Below are positions 42,836-50,622 of a stretch of 54,312 nt of DNA, in pieces. Every line of letters starts with the position of its first letter. The first letter of the stretch is position 1. Under the pieces are notes generated by a model. It did no database searches. It worked only from the letters and a program-made list of their open reading frames with translations, and was not told the origin of the DNA. The position numbers and the translations under genes are program-made. This DNA comes from a bacterium (GTDB lineage Bacteria; Patescibacteriota; Saccharimonadia; Saccharimonadales; UBA4665): contig JAJXTN010000008.1 of NCBI GenBank assembly GCA_021783725.1, positions 1-54,312 on the forward strand, in the 5' to 3' direction.

Positions 42836-43789
42836 ATGAAACCTGAGGCAGTTATGGCCCAATCGGAGCTTGACGCTATCCAGATGTCAAGGACTATTAG
42901 TGACGCCGCATTTTTGAGTGGCGGCGCAATAATCGAAAATGGCCAACTGTATATAACTCCTGATCAATTAACTATAGTTAGGCAACAATACAAATCCAAC
43001 GCTGATGCAATAGGACAAATTGCTTTGTACGATCAGTCAAAAATACTTGAAGCCTCAGTGCTTGATACTCCAGTCGAGACTCTCATTAATCAAGAAATGA
43101 ATCGTCGACAACTACATGACGACATCGACAGACTGGTCGGTCCGTACTGTCACATATTTGACGAAAAAATTCCGCGGCCAGGTGAGATTAGGAAATCGCG
43201 GTTTGGTAAGATTAAGAACTTTACAGAGTGGCAGCAAACTATAAATCGTAATGGTCTTGATGTAAAACATGATTTCAGGGTCGAGTTCACCGGCACAAAT
43301 AACGACCTTGTGCCTATGAAAGCTATGGTCAGATTATTCATATCTGGTTCGTTTAATAATTACGTAGAGATAGATACTGGCTATGATCGCGGTCAACTAG
43401 ACTCTATTAGTATATATTTTACAAAAGAAGGTACTGTCGGACAGCTTCTGGATGGTAATGACGAAAGCTCCGATGGTTTTTCAAATATGATCAAACGCTT
43501 AAATCCTTTGACCTCTGGGAGGAGGTACGTGTTTAGTTTAGGAAATACAGCAATTCCCAAATTAACTATATCCTATTCGAACAGCGGCATCTCCAGTATG
43601 TGCAGCTATTGTTATAATCCCTCGACCGATAGATTTGATCTCGTTGGCCAAATTACTGAATCAGATAGGGGTGAATTATATTCAGACCCTGTGGTGTATT
43701 CTGATCGGCCGGCCCATCTAGAGAGAGCCGAATTTTTAGACGCGCTCAGTGGCGCGCTGCAAATCATTCCTACGACTCGGCTATCTTAA
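42836..43789 (+). CDS. Cytoplasmic protein of unknown function
   Basis: About 317 residues with no membrane segments and no family I recognise. Its composition is that of a normal folded protein. Notable pieces: RPGEIRKSRFGKIKNFTEWQ, an acidic NDESSDGFSNMI and SYSNSGISSMCSYCYNPS with a CxxC pair. It is a single-gene unit between the GH13 gene and the bactofilin-like gene. The start is set by the promoter at 42800. Confidence 0.6.
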   Translation: MKPEAVMAQSELDAIQMSRTISDAAFLSGGAIIENGQLYITPDQLTIVRQQYKSNADAIGQIALYDQSKILEASVLDTPVETLINQEMNRRQLHDDIDRLVGPYCHIFDEKIPRPGEIRKSRFGKIKNFTEWQQTINRNGLDVKHDFRVEFTGTNNDLVPMKAMVRLFISGSFNNYVEIDTGYDRGQLDSISIYFTKEGTVGQLLDGNDESSDGFSNMIKRLNPLTSGRRYVFSLGNTAIPKLTISYSNSGISSMCSYCYNPSTDRFDLVGQITESDRGELYSDPVVYSDRPAHLERAEFLDALSGALQIIPTTRLS

Positions 43790-44046
43790 TCCAGTAGCGA
43801 AAATTTGAATATCTAAAAATGCGACGGTTAAGCTGTCGAAACCAGCTAATCTTCTAGGCCAGTTATGGCATCTTAACTTCACCTGCCATTAACGCACAAT
43901 TTAAACAACTAAATGTTCTGAGGAGTGATTGGCGTCAATGACAGGCTTGTTTGAAGCGACTACAATTGTATGAGTGAGGGATGTGGCTTATCTCTTGGGT
44001 GATGGTATTTATAGATTCCGGCCAATTCCGAAAAGGAGGCAAGACC

Positions 44047-45192
44047 ATGATATTATCCAAACTCCGAAAATTAGCTAAATTATCAATTATTGGTTTGGTA
44101 TTCATGGCTGTTTTCAGCATTGGCGTTGGTGCTGTGTACGCCAATAGCTCCTCGACAGCCCAAGGCTCAACCACCAAAACGATTTATAAGTTTGGCACCA
44201 ACGTCGTCGTCACCGGAACAGTTGATGGTGATGTGTATTGTGCCGGCCAGACTGTCACCATCGATGCCACAGTCAACGGCGACGTCCTGTGCGCTGGTCA
44301 GACCGTCACGGTAAATGGAACTGTCAACGGCAATATCAGAGTTGCCGGCCAGACTGTCACCATAAGTGCTAAGGTCGGTAATAATGCTACGGTCGTCGGC
44401 CAGACCGTCACTCTCGATAGTATATCGTCGGTCGGGCGTGATGTCGCTATTGTTGGCCAACAACTACAGCTAGATGGATCGATTGGCCGCAATGTCGATC
44501 TGGTCGCGACTAACGCGATAATCGACGGCACGATTAATGGCGATGTGGTGGCTAATGTCGGCAATGATTTAACTTTAACTTCGGCCGCCAAGATTGGTGG
44601 AAACATTGACTATACCAGCCCGCAAACCATGACTAAAACAGCTAGCGCCGAAATAGCTGGTACCACCACGTATCATGAGCCCAAAACAACCTACTATTAT
44701 AATAATTCAGCTTGGTTCGGTTGGGCGATGTTATGGTGGGGCTTTTGGGTAGTATCTCTGGCATTTCTGTCAGTAATACTAGTAGCCTTATTCCCAAGGT
44801 TATTTAGCAAAATACAGTCTAACGCCTACAAACAACCTGGCTACATTGCCCTAACCGGCTTAGCGGCAATGTTCGTAGCGCCGACCGTCATTGTCACGGC
44901 TTTCATTACAGTCATCGGCATTCCGTTTGGCGTACTATTAGTTTTGCTATGGTCAAGCATCCTCATGCTAAGCCTACCGACGGCAATGTACTTACTGGGT
45001 AGCAGGCTCCTGCCCCAAACACACCGCGTATTAGCCGTTTTGCTCGGTGCCCTGATTATCGGCGTCGTTGGCATCATACCGATAGTAGGCTGGCTGTTGG
45101 TACTAATTGCTATTATATTCGGAACTGGCACGCTACTGTGGTGCGCCGGGCGCTTTACCTATCAAAAATCTAATTCCAAAGCCGTAGGCTAG
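44047..45192 (+). CDS. Bactofilin-like repeat protein with C-terminal membrane region
   Basis: About 381 residues. An N-terminal helix (about 14-36), then seven or so short beta-strand repeats of the form GQTVTIDATVNGDVLCAG / GQTVTVNGTVNG: a right-handed solenoid of the polymer-forming cytoskeletal kind. Near residue 225 comes a WWGFWVVSLAFLSVILVALF segment and three more helices. So the repeat domain is probably extracellular or attached to the membrane. Start ATG follows AAAGGAGG 8 nt upstream, a perfect ribosome site. It precedes a small membrane protein gene by 4 nt. Confidence 0.8.
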   Translation: MILSKLRKLAKLSIIGLVFMAVFSIGVGAVYANSSSTAQGSTTKTIYKFGTNVVVTGTVDGDVYCAGQTVTIDATVNGDVLCAGQTVTVNGTVNGNIRVAGQTVTISAKVGNNATVVGQTVTLDSISSVGRDVAIVGQQLQLDGSIGRNVDLVATNAIIDGTINGDVVANVGNDLTLTSAAKIGGNIDYTSPQTMTKTASAEIAGTTTYHEPKTTYYYNNSAWFGWAMLWWGFWVVSLAFLSVILVALFPRLFSKIQSNAYKQPGYIALTGLAAMFVAPTVIVTAFITVIGIPFGVLLVLLWSSILMLSLPTAMYLLGSRLLPQTHRVLAVLLGALIIGVVGIIPIVGWLLVLIAIIFGTGTLLWCAGRFTYQKSNSKAVG

Positions 45193-45196
45193 AATC

Positions 45197-45523
45197 ATGA
45201 AACCCAAGCCGTCAAAGACAATGATCGGGTCGATAATTCTGTTTGTAATCATGATGTGTGGAATATTTTTCGGTTTATTTGTCTGGTATGCCCAAACGGT
45301 AATTCCGCACACCTATCCCACGCCTTACACTAATTTTTGGTGGGGGTTGGTCCACGGAATATTCATCGTACCAACATTTATTTGGAGTCTGTTTGCCCAC
45401 TCCATCACAATTTATCAATCACCCAATATTGGTAATTGGTATAATTTCGGCTACGTTATCGGCATCAGCATAATATTTGGTGGCTCGCACGGGGCTCGTA
45501 GTAAATCATCAAATAAAAAATAG
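45197..45523 (+). CDS. Small membrane protein with three helices
   Basis: A 108-residue protein with helices at MIGSIILFVIMMCGIFFGLF, WGLVHGIFIVPTFIWSLF and GYVIGISIIFGGSHGA and a basic tail SKSSNKK. The middle WGLVHG...W motif recurs in uncharacterised proteins of CPR and Firmicutes. It starts 4 nt after the bactofilin-like gene stop, so both form an operon; its function may relate to that protein. Confidence 0.65.
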   Translation: MKPKPSKTMIGSIILFVIMMCGIFFGLFVWYAQTVIPHTYPTPYTNFWWGLVHGIFIVPTFIWSLFAHSITIYQSPNIGNWYNFGYVIGISIIFGGSHGARSKSSNKK

Positions 45524-45557
45524 TAATGTAGTCGCCTCCAATTGATTACTATAAGCA

Positions 45558-45586
45558 TTGTTTTGGTCAATCCAGTAGCGTAAACT
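45558..45586 (+). promoter_or_regulatory. Promoter of the PAP2 gene
   Basis: TTGTTT (45558-45563), 17 nt, TAAACT (45581-45586), then six nt to ATG at 45593. Leaderless by position. Confidence 0.5.
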
Positions 45587-45592
45587 ACTGTA

Positions 45593-46084
45593 ATGATGCA
45601 CGAACTCGTCATAATCATCGCTAAATATTTTTTGCTCATATCACTGGTTGTTAGCCTGGTCATTTGGCTAAAGCTTGTCCGCAACGACAAACGAAAATTT
45701 ATATTGCAAGCTATCCTAGGCGCTATCCTAACGCTCGCCTTAGCCAAACTCGGCAGTAAATTATTCTATGACCCGAGACCTTTTGTAGTTGGTCACTTCA
45801 CTCCCTATTTTTCGCATTCAGCCGACAACGGTTTCCCGTCTGATCACACCCTACTTACGTCCTTCCTAGCGATTCTAGTCTTCAATTACAACCGCCAGGC
45901 CGGCATCGGCCTTTTTGTAGTCGCTCTAGCCGTTGGCTTATCGAGAGTTGTTGCCGGCGTCCATCACCTAGCTGACATTATTGGATCGATTGTTTTTGCG
46001 ATAATTGGTTACTACGTGGCAGTTTGGCTGATTGGTCTAATTCTGAATCGTATTAATAAACCGATCGCCAGAGTCTCCGATTAA
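45593..46084 (+). CDS. PAP2-family membrane phosphatase (undecaprenyl-PP phosphatase-like)
   Basis: A 163-residue phosphatidic-acid-phosphatase-type enzyme. The three phosphatase motifs are present: KLFYDPRPF, PSDHTLL and SRVVAGVHHLADI, with five or so membrane helices. Size and motifs fit BcrC-type undecaprenyl pyrophosphate phosphatases, which recycle the lipid carrier for wall synthesis. Either ATG at 45593 or 45596 could start it. It precedes the metal operon but has its own promoter. Confidence 0.88.
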   Translation: MMHELVIIIAKYFLLISLVVSLVIWLKLVRNDKRKFILQAILGAILTLALAKLGSKLFYDPRPFVVGHFTPYFSHSADNGFPSDHTLLTSFLAILVFNYNRQAGIGLFVVALAVGLSRVVAGVHHLADIIGSIVFAIIGYYVAVWLIGLILNRINKPIARVSD

Positions 46085-46098
46085 TTTGTCTTAATGGT

Positions 46099-46126
46099 TT
46101 GACTGTATACCCCTATGGGGTATACA
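46099..46126 (+). promoter_or_regulatory. csoR promoter with CsoR-type operator in its spacer
   Basis: TTGACT (46099-46104) and TATACA (46121-46126) are 16 nt apart. The space is filled by a perfect palindrome (46105-46125): GTATACCCC-tat-GGGGTATAC. This matches the G/C-tract palindromes bound by CsoR copper sensors. A bound repressor would cover both boxes, giving auto-repression of the operon. Confidence 0.82.
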
Positions 46127-46134
46127 GTAGTTAG

Positions 46135-46419
46135 ATGCTAGCTGATATTAAACGTCGCGCCTTACACCGGACCAAGATTCTTCAAGGCCAACTTAAAGGA
46201 ATAGAAAAAATGATCGCCAATGAAGACTACTGCACTGACATCATCACCCAGAACCTCGCCATTCAGAAATCACTGAGCTCACTTAACAAGTTAATTGTTG
46301 AGAATCACTTGCGAACCCACATACCTGATAAATTATCGTCTGATGACGAAGTTGTGCAGTCGGCCGCCCTTAATGAGTTACTTAGCCTTTATGAACTAAC
46401 CAATGTTCGAGGCAAGTAA
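46135..46419 (+). CDS. csoR: CsoR-family metal-sensing repressor
   Basis: A 94-residue all-helical tetrameric repressor of the DUF156 family. The start with RLxxxxGQLxGIxxM pattern is kept (RTKILQGQLKGIEKMI). Cu-site positions: Cys33 (YCTDII), His58 (ENHLRTH) and, four residues later, His62 in place of the usual second Cys. So the C-H-C copper triad is C-H-H. That could shift metal preference. It sits directly after a palindromic operator and starts a three-gene operon with a SHOCT protein and a permease. Confidence 0.92.
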   Translation: MLADIKRRALHRTKILQGQLKGIEKMIANEDYCTDIITQNLAIQKSLSSLNKLIVENHLRTHIPDKLSSDDEVVQSAALNELLSLYELTNVRGK

Positions 46420-46445
46420 CCATTAACTAATAAGAAAGGCAGATT

Positions 46446-46679
46446 ATGATGAACGATTATTGGGGACGAGGAAGCTACGGTAATAACGGATGGGATATGT
46501 TATTCATGATGTTATTCATGGTATTAGTCATACTCGGCATTGTCTTAATTGTCCGCTACCTTAACCAAAATAATAACGTCAAGAGCAACGACCAGTCACT
46601 GGATATCTTGAAATCGCGTTACGCTAAGGGTGAAATCGACAAGAAAGAGTTTGAGCAGAAACGCAAAGACTTAAGCTAA
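46446..46679 (+). CDS. Small SHOCT-domain membrane protein
   Basis: A 77-residue protein: an aromatic/Gly start (YWGRGSYGNNGWDM), one membrane helix (LFMMLFMVLVILGIVLIVRYL) and a C-terminal SHOCT motif (LDILKSRYAKGEIDKKEFEQ). SHOCT domains are often linked to oligomerisation of membrane proteins and are common in copper operons. The ribosome site is AGAAAGGCAG. It lies between csoR and the permease, 26 and 12 nt from them, so it likely helps the transporter. Confidence 0.85.
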   Translation: MMNDYWGRGSYGNNGWDMLFMMLFMVLVILGIVLIVRYLNQNNNVKSNDQSLDILKSRYAKGEIDKKEFEQKRKDLS

Positions 46680-46691
46680 GGATTAATTGTA

Positions 46692-47843
46692 ATGTTTATA
46701 TGGCATGCCCTGTCAATGGCTCTTGCAATGGGTTGGATAATACTATGGCCGCTGATACTGGGATTTAGTCTATCAGGAGCTATCCAGGCGGTGGTATCGC
46801 ACCGTCAAATGGCCAAACTACTGCCCGATGACAAACCACGCACCCTAGCTTTAGCGACGGCTTTAGGAGCGGCTTCGTCATCATGCTCGTATGCCGCCGT
46901 TGCTCTGGCTCGATCAATTTATCGCAAAGGCGCCAATTTTACAGCCGCCATGGCTTTCGAAATTGCCAGCACCAATCTGGTTATCGAGCTCGGCATAGTT
47001 ATGTGGGTGATGTTGGGTTGGCAATTCACACTGGCCGAATTCATTGGTGGCCCTTTAATGATAGGGATTATGGCCGTCCTGTTTAAACGATTTATTACTC
47101 CTCGACTGCACGCCGAAGCTTGGCGACATGCTAATGAGAACATTCCAGGCAAAATGGAAGGCCACGCCAGTATGGATATGTCGTTAACCAGTCCTGGATC
47201 AATTTGGCAAAAACTTAAGTCCGACCAAGGCAAAACAGCCACCAGCCACTACTTCGTCATGGATTGGATGAGTGTTTGGGTAGATATCGTGCTAGGGTTA
47301 CTAATCGCTGGAGCAATTGCCGCCTGGGTGCCGGAGAGTTGGTTTGAAAAATTCTTTTTCACTGCCCACCCCTTAGTATCAGCAGTTTGGGGGCCGCTGA
47401 TTGGTCCGTTAATTGCTGTTATCAGCTTCGTCTGTAGTGTCGGTAATATCCCGCTGGCGGCTGTACTTTGGAATAGCGGAATCAGTTTCGGTGGTGTCAT
47501 CAGTTTCATATTCGCCGATCTTATCATTTTCCCAATTTTAAGAATTTACTATAAGTACTATGGTCTCAAAATGGCAACCTACATATTTGGCATTTTCTAC
47601 ATTGCCATGGCTGGCGCTGGCTACCTCGTCGAAATCATATTTGCCATACTACACTTAACTCCACACGATCGTAATGCCATGGTAATCAATCAAAGCATTA
47701 CGCTAAATTACACTTCATATCTAAATATATTGTTCCTGATTTTGGCCGGCTGGTTAGTATTACGTTTTCTGCGTACCGGCGGACCAATGATGTTAAAGAT
47801 GATGAATAAGCCAATGTCCGATCACGCACATCACCACCACTAG
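46692..47843 (+). CDS. Permease of the DUF318/ArsP family
   Basis: A 383-residue protein with about eight to ten helices. The first part (WPLILGFSLSGAIQAVVSHRQM) and the conserved GAASSSCSYAAVALARSIYRKGA, with its Cys in a transmembrane turn, fit the DUF318 (ArsP-type) permeases. The tail is HAHHHH, a plausible metal-binding patch. In this operon, under a CsoR-type operator, metal (probably copper) export or handling is the likely role; arsenic is an alternative for this family. Confidence 0.83.
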   Translation: MFIWHALSMALAMGWIILWPLILGFSLSGAIQAVVSHRQMAKLLPDDKPRTLALATALGAASSSCSYAAVALARSIYRKGANFTAAMAFEIASTNLVIELGIVMWVMLGWQFTLAEFIGGPLMIGIMAVLFKRFITPRLHAEAWRHANENIPGKMEGHASMDMSLTSPGSIWQKLKSDQGKTATSHYFVMDWMSVWVDIVLGLLIAGAIAAWVPESWFEKFFFTAHPLVSAVWGPLIGPLIAVISFVCSVGNIPLAAVLWNSGISFGGVISFIFADLIIFPILRIYYKYYGLKMATYIFGIFYIAMAGAGYLVEIIFAILHLTPHDRNAMVINQSITLNYTSYLNILFLILAGWLVLRFLRTGGPMMLKMMNKPMSDHAHHHH

Positions 47844-47898
47844 CCCTAACTGACTACCGTCTTCTTCACTTGTCTGATAAGATAGAAGACGTTAATAT

Positions 47899-47975
47899 GC
47901 ACCCGTAGCTCAGCGGATTAGAGTACTTGGCTTCGAACCAAGGGGTCGCAGGTTCGAATCCTGCCGGGTGCACCA
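47899..47975 (+). tRNA. tRNA-Arg (anticodon TCG)
   Basis: A 77-nt cloverleaf with encoded CCA. Acceptor GCACCCG pairs with CGGGTGC, discriminator A. The anticodon arm CTTGG-CTTCGAA-CCAAG gives TCG. T-arm GCAGG-TTCGAAT-CCTGC. Its 3' half is copied once downstream. Confidence 0.96.
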
Positions 47976-48014
47976 CGAAACAGCCTCAGCTTTATTGCTG
48001 GGGCTTTTTCGTGG
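47973..48014 (+). terminator. tRNA-Arg terminator starting in the CCA
   Basis: CCACGAAA ... TTTCGTGG outer arms with inner AGCCTCAGC/GCTGGGGCT and a T-run (48005-48009). The same outer arms as after tRNA-Lys, and again the stem starts at the encoded CCA. Confidence 0.8.
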
Positions 48015-48035
48015 TCTGTCGGCAAGATCGGATCG

Positions 48036-48165
48036 GCGACTTGTATTATGCGAATGCATAATACAGTAGTCGCAGGTTCGTCGTAGCGAGGACGCACGCA
48101 AGAGCTCGCTCTGAGCACGCCGTAACGAAGAAGGACTTTAGTCTGCTATCCTGCCAGGTGCACCA
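48036..48165 (+). repeat. Second copy of the tRNA-Arg 3' part, T-loop replaced by an insert
   Basis: GCGACT (48036-48041) is an inverted copy of AGTCGC (48068-48073), and between them is a near-perfect AT-rich hairpin TGTATTATGC-gaat-GCATAATACA plus a 2-nt bulge. The tRNA copy GTCGCAGGTTCG (48069-48080) is broken by a 67-nt insert (48081-48147) and resumes as ATCCTGCCAGGTGCACCA (48148-48165, one base different from the tRNA). The insert has an AGAGC-tc-GCTCT hairpin. The copy ends 190 nt after the tRNA. Confidence 0.8.
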
Positions 48166-48209
48166 TCCTCCGTCGCAGACCCATTTCGGATCAGCTATGG
48201 AGGGTTTTT
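48166..48209 (+). terminator. Terminator-like hairpin after the tRNA-Arg copy
   Basis: CCTCC/GGAGG arms followed by G and five T. It suggests that the copy is transcribed, or that a transcript crosses it. Confidence 0.5.
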
Positions 48210-48232
48210 GCTATTTATAAGATCAAATCTTT

Positions 48233-48259
48233 CACCTATCGGGTACGACCCGATAGGTG
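48233..48259. repeat. CTATCGGGT palindrome, copy 2
   Basis: CACCTATCGGGT-acg-ACCCGATAGGTG, a perfect 12-bp stem. Its core is identical to 23595-23615, 24.6 kb away. Confidence 0.75.
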
Positions 48260-48324
48260 AAACTGGCGAGTGTTGATATTCAGATTTGCTATGCGTATTA
48301 ACTCAACACCTTTGCAACATAAAA

Positions 48325-48380
48325 GGTAGGCAACCTAAACTGTAGTTACTACTAAATAATTACAAGGAAAGGAGCCTACC
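48325..48380 (+). repeat. Inverted GGTAGGC/GCCTACC pair before the HTH fragment
   Basis: GGTAGGC (48325-48331) and GCCTACC (48374-48380), 42 nt apart; the second includes the spacer just before the ATG. It could be the left end of a vanished IS481-like element. The stretch 48210-48324 holds only the CTATCGGGT palindrome and a GTGTTGA/TCAACAC pair. Confidence 0.4.
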
Positions 48381-48524
48381 ATGGCTTATTCTATCAACCC
48401 TAACCTACCTAGGGCGAGAGCTTTCGCCCTAAAACTACTCATTAACGAAGGCCAATCACTGCAAGTGGTGGCTAATAGATGCGGTGTACATCGCTCAACT
48501 ATCTACCGCTGGAAGCAAAAGTAG
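48381..48524 (+). CDS. Short HTH protein (N-terminal fragment of an IS481-like transposase)
   Basis: A 47-residue protein starting MAYSINPNLPRARAFA, with a helix-turn-helix SLQVVANRCGVHRSTIYRWK and an immediate stop. Its opening matches the N-terminus of IS481-type transposases found in CPR genomes, whose DDE domain is missing here. AAAGGAG stands 7 nt before the ATG, so it may still be made. It could be a dead remnant or an orphan DNA-binding protein. Confidence 0.6.
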   Translation: MAYSINPNLPRARAFALKLLINEGQSLQVVANRCGVHRSTIYRWKQK

Positions 48525-48608
48525 CTACAGCTAAATAATCGCTATAAGATTATATATTAACGTTAAACTCCTGGCTTTGGCGTCGACCGTTTGAAGGTCG
48601 AACCTAGA

Positions 48609-48926
48609 CTACAATCCGCAACTCTCGACGGCCGGCTTGGAAAGGGCGATTTGCCCGAGCATAGTAATGGTGTCTTCACTAAACGGCTGTCTTCTAGTGT
48701 CGTCGATTTCAAAATAGAATGAGGCTGGCTCTGGACGATTGAATACTCGGCCCGTCACAACCATATGACCACCGATTCTGAAACCACGGATATTAACGAT
48801 TTTGCGATTATATACATCCACCGCGTACACGAATTGGTCGGGATCAATGGCCATTTCATTAGCCATACGTTGTTCCAATGACGGTTCAAAATCTAATTGT
48901 GTCGCCACGCCTAAAGTTGTTGTCAT
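48609..48926 (-). CDS. Small soluble protein of unknown function
   Basis: A 105-residue protein with no membrane segment and no family I recognise. It has an alternation of strands and polar turns (FVYAVDVYNRKIVNIRGF, RIGGHMVVTGRVFNRP) suggesting a small beta-rich fold. It lies alone, divergent from the GH15 gene. The ATG at 48926 is the only good start. Confidence 0.55.
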   Translation of the reverse strand: MTTTLGVATQLDFEPSLEQRMANEMAIDPDQFVYAVDVYNRKIVNIRGFRIGGHMVVTGRVFNRPEPASFYFEIDDTRRQPFSEDTITMLGQIALSKPAVESCGL

Positions 48927-49033
48927 GATGTTTGGTGTTTATTAAGCCTTGTACATATATTATAAACCCAGTCGTAAATAGACTTATCCACTGTCAGTAA
49001 ATAACAGATGTGACAGATTTTGTTATACTCCTT

Positions 49034-50062
49034 ATGTACGACAAACACCCAACTTGGAGTTTAGATAAAGCTTTGGATAATTCTAGTATCGATTCAACTA
49101 ACAATTCATTAATTGCTAAAAGTGTTGAGCTAATAGCTGCGGCCCAAGCACCGAATGGCGCTTATCCAGCCAGTCCGACATACAATTCATACAAATACTG
49201 TTGGTTTAGAGATGGGTCATTTATTGCTGACGCCATGAGCCGATCGGGCAATATTGAAAGTGCTGAGCGTTTCTTCAACTGGTGCTTTGGGGTAATAGTC
49301 GGCCGACGAGAAAAAATCAATAACGGCGAACTACTTGACGCTAGATTTAACCTCGACGGACAAGAAGTGATCGACGACTGGGAACCTGTTCAGCTCGATG
49401 GATTTGGCACTTGGTTATGGGCACTGGCTGGTCATACTAAACGCCATCAGCGATCTATCGACAAATACCATGAGGCCATAGACTTATCGGTCAGCTACCT
49501 AGTAAAGAATTGGCGTCAACCATGTTATGACTGGTGGGAAGAACGCAACGGCATACATGCCGCTACCCTAGCCTGCATTTATGCTGGCTTGCACGCAATC
49601 AATCACCCTGAAGCTGAAACTATTAAACAGGCTATCGATTTGAACGCCGAACGGATTGATGCCAGCCTACTTATCTGCGCCTTGCTCGACGCCATTGAGC
49701 CTAAGGACTTTTCACCGATATTAATAAAAATCGAAACCGCCCTTATCAGCCCCAGTGGCGGAGTGTATCGTAATCTTGACGACACTTATTACGGTGGTGG
49801 AGAATGGTTATTGCTGACCAGTATGTTGGGTTGGTACTACCAAAAAATCGGTCGGACCGAAGAAGCCCAACAAAAATTGAATTGGATAATTGAGCACACC
49901 AAAAGCAATGGGTGGATGCCAGAACAATCAACCCAAAACCTAGTTCACCCAGAAACTTACCAGTCATGGGTTGAAAAAGCCGGACCACCAGCTTCACCAC
50001 TACTGTGGTCGCACGCCATGTTTCTAACCCTTAACGACGTATTAGGCAAACTTAAATCCTAA
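49034..50062 (+). CDS. GH15-type glucoamylase/trehalase-like enzyme
   Basis: About 342 residues, an (alpha/alpha)6-barrel enzyme of family GH15. CWFRDGSFIADAM is the family substrate motif, the acid Glu is in YDWWEERNGIHAAT, and the base region is WMPEQ. It is shorter than full GH15 proteins because it lacks the N-terminal beta-sandwich. It would release glucose from alpha-glucans or trehalose. ATG at 49034 has TATACT at 49024-49029 only four bases upstream, so it is probably leaderless; the longer frame from 49010 is unlikely. Confidence 0.85.
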   Translation: MYDKHPTWSLDKALDNSSIDSTNNSLIAKSVELIAAAQAPNGAYPASPTYNSYKYCWFRDGSFIADAMSRSGNIESAERFFNWCFGVIVGRREKINNGELLDARFNLDGQEVIDDWEPVQLDGFGTWLWALAGHTKRHQRSIDKYHEAIDLSVSYLVKNWRQPCYDWWEERNGIHAATLACIYAGLHAINHPEAETIKQAIDLNAERIDASLLICALLDAIEPKDFSPILIKIETALISPSGGVYRNLDDTYYGGGEWLLLTSMLGWYYQKIGRTEEAQQKLNWIIEHTKSNGWMPEQSTQNLVHPETYQSWVEKAGPPASPLLWSHAMFLTLNDVLGKLKS

Positions 50063-50170
50063 AAATTGTTGTTTCTCGGCGTCAAATTCATCTTAAGTAA
50101 TTAACCCGTGCAAAACCTAAGCCCAATGCCTGATTAGCTTAGTCTAAGCTTATAAAATCTCAACTGCTAC

Positions 50171-50199
50171 TTGCGCAATCTTCAACTGCTTGGTAATAA
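50171..50199 (+). promoter_or_regulatory. Promoter of the gene at 50206
   Basis: TTGCGC (50171-50176), 17 nt, TAATAA (50194-50199), then six nt to GTG at 50206. Leaderless by position. Confidence 0.55.
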
Positions 50200-50205
50200 T
50201 TAGGC

Positions 50206-50622
50206 GTGGTAATTAAGCATAATCGTTTTCATCCGTATTCACCCTATTGGGTGGGGGTGCTATTTGCGACACTTACAGCCATTACTATTCCGTGGAATTT
50301 GTATCTAGCCTTTCAACTTCCGCCAAACAATTTATCTAATCACTGGGATGTAGCCTGGGTCGGTTTTGATATCGGTTTATCGCTAGTCATGGCGACCACA
50401 GCTTGGCTAGCTATCATCAAGTCCAAATATTTAATCATGGCGGCCACGATTACGGCCACGATGCTAGTGATGGATGCTTGGTTTGACGTTATTACCGCCC
50501 ATAAAGGCTACGACTTCATCCAGTCAATGGTCTTGGCCTTTTTCTGTGAAATTCCACTAGCTTTCGTAACGTATCGACTAGCTTACACCATTCTCAAACA
50601 CGATTTTAAAGGTAGAAAATAA
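50206..50622 (+). CDS. Four-helix membrane protein of unknown function
   Basis: A 138-residue integral membrane protein with four helices (WVGVLFATLTAITIPWNLYL, WVGFDIGLSLVMATTAWLA, MAATITATMLVMDAWFDVI, MVLAFFCEIPLAFVTYRLAY). The conserved WDVAWVGFD and DAWFD suggest a family of uncharacterised proteins. GTG at 50206 is the promoter-supported start. Its stop abuts the convergent histidine kinase stop. Confidence 0.6.
   Translation: MVIKHNRFHPYSPYWVGVLFATLTAITIPWNLYLAFQLPPNNLSNHWDVAWVGFDIGLSLVMATTAWLAIIKSKYLIMAATITATMLVMDAWFDVITAHKGYDFIQSMVLAFFCEIPLAFVTYRLAYTILKHDFKGRK

Noticed and set aside
47910-48118. Two overlapping frames of about 65 codons on the minus strand across tRNA-Arg
   Set aside because: They are antisense to the tRNA and its terminator and have no ribosome site; a typical misannotation over tRNA genes.
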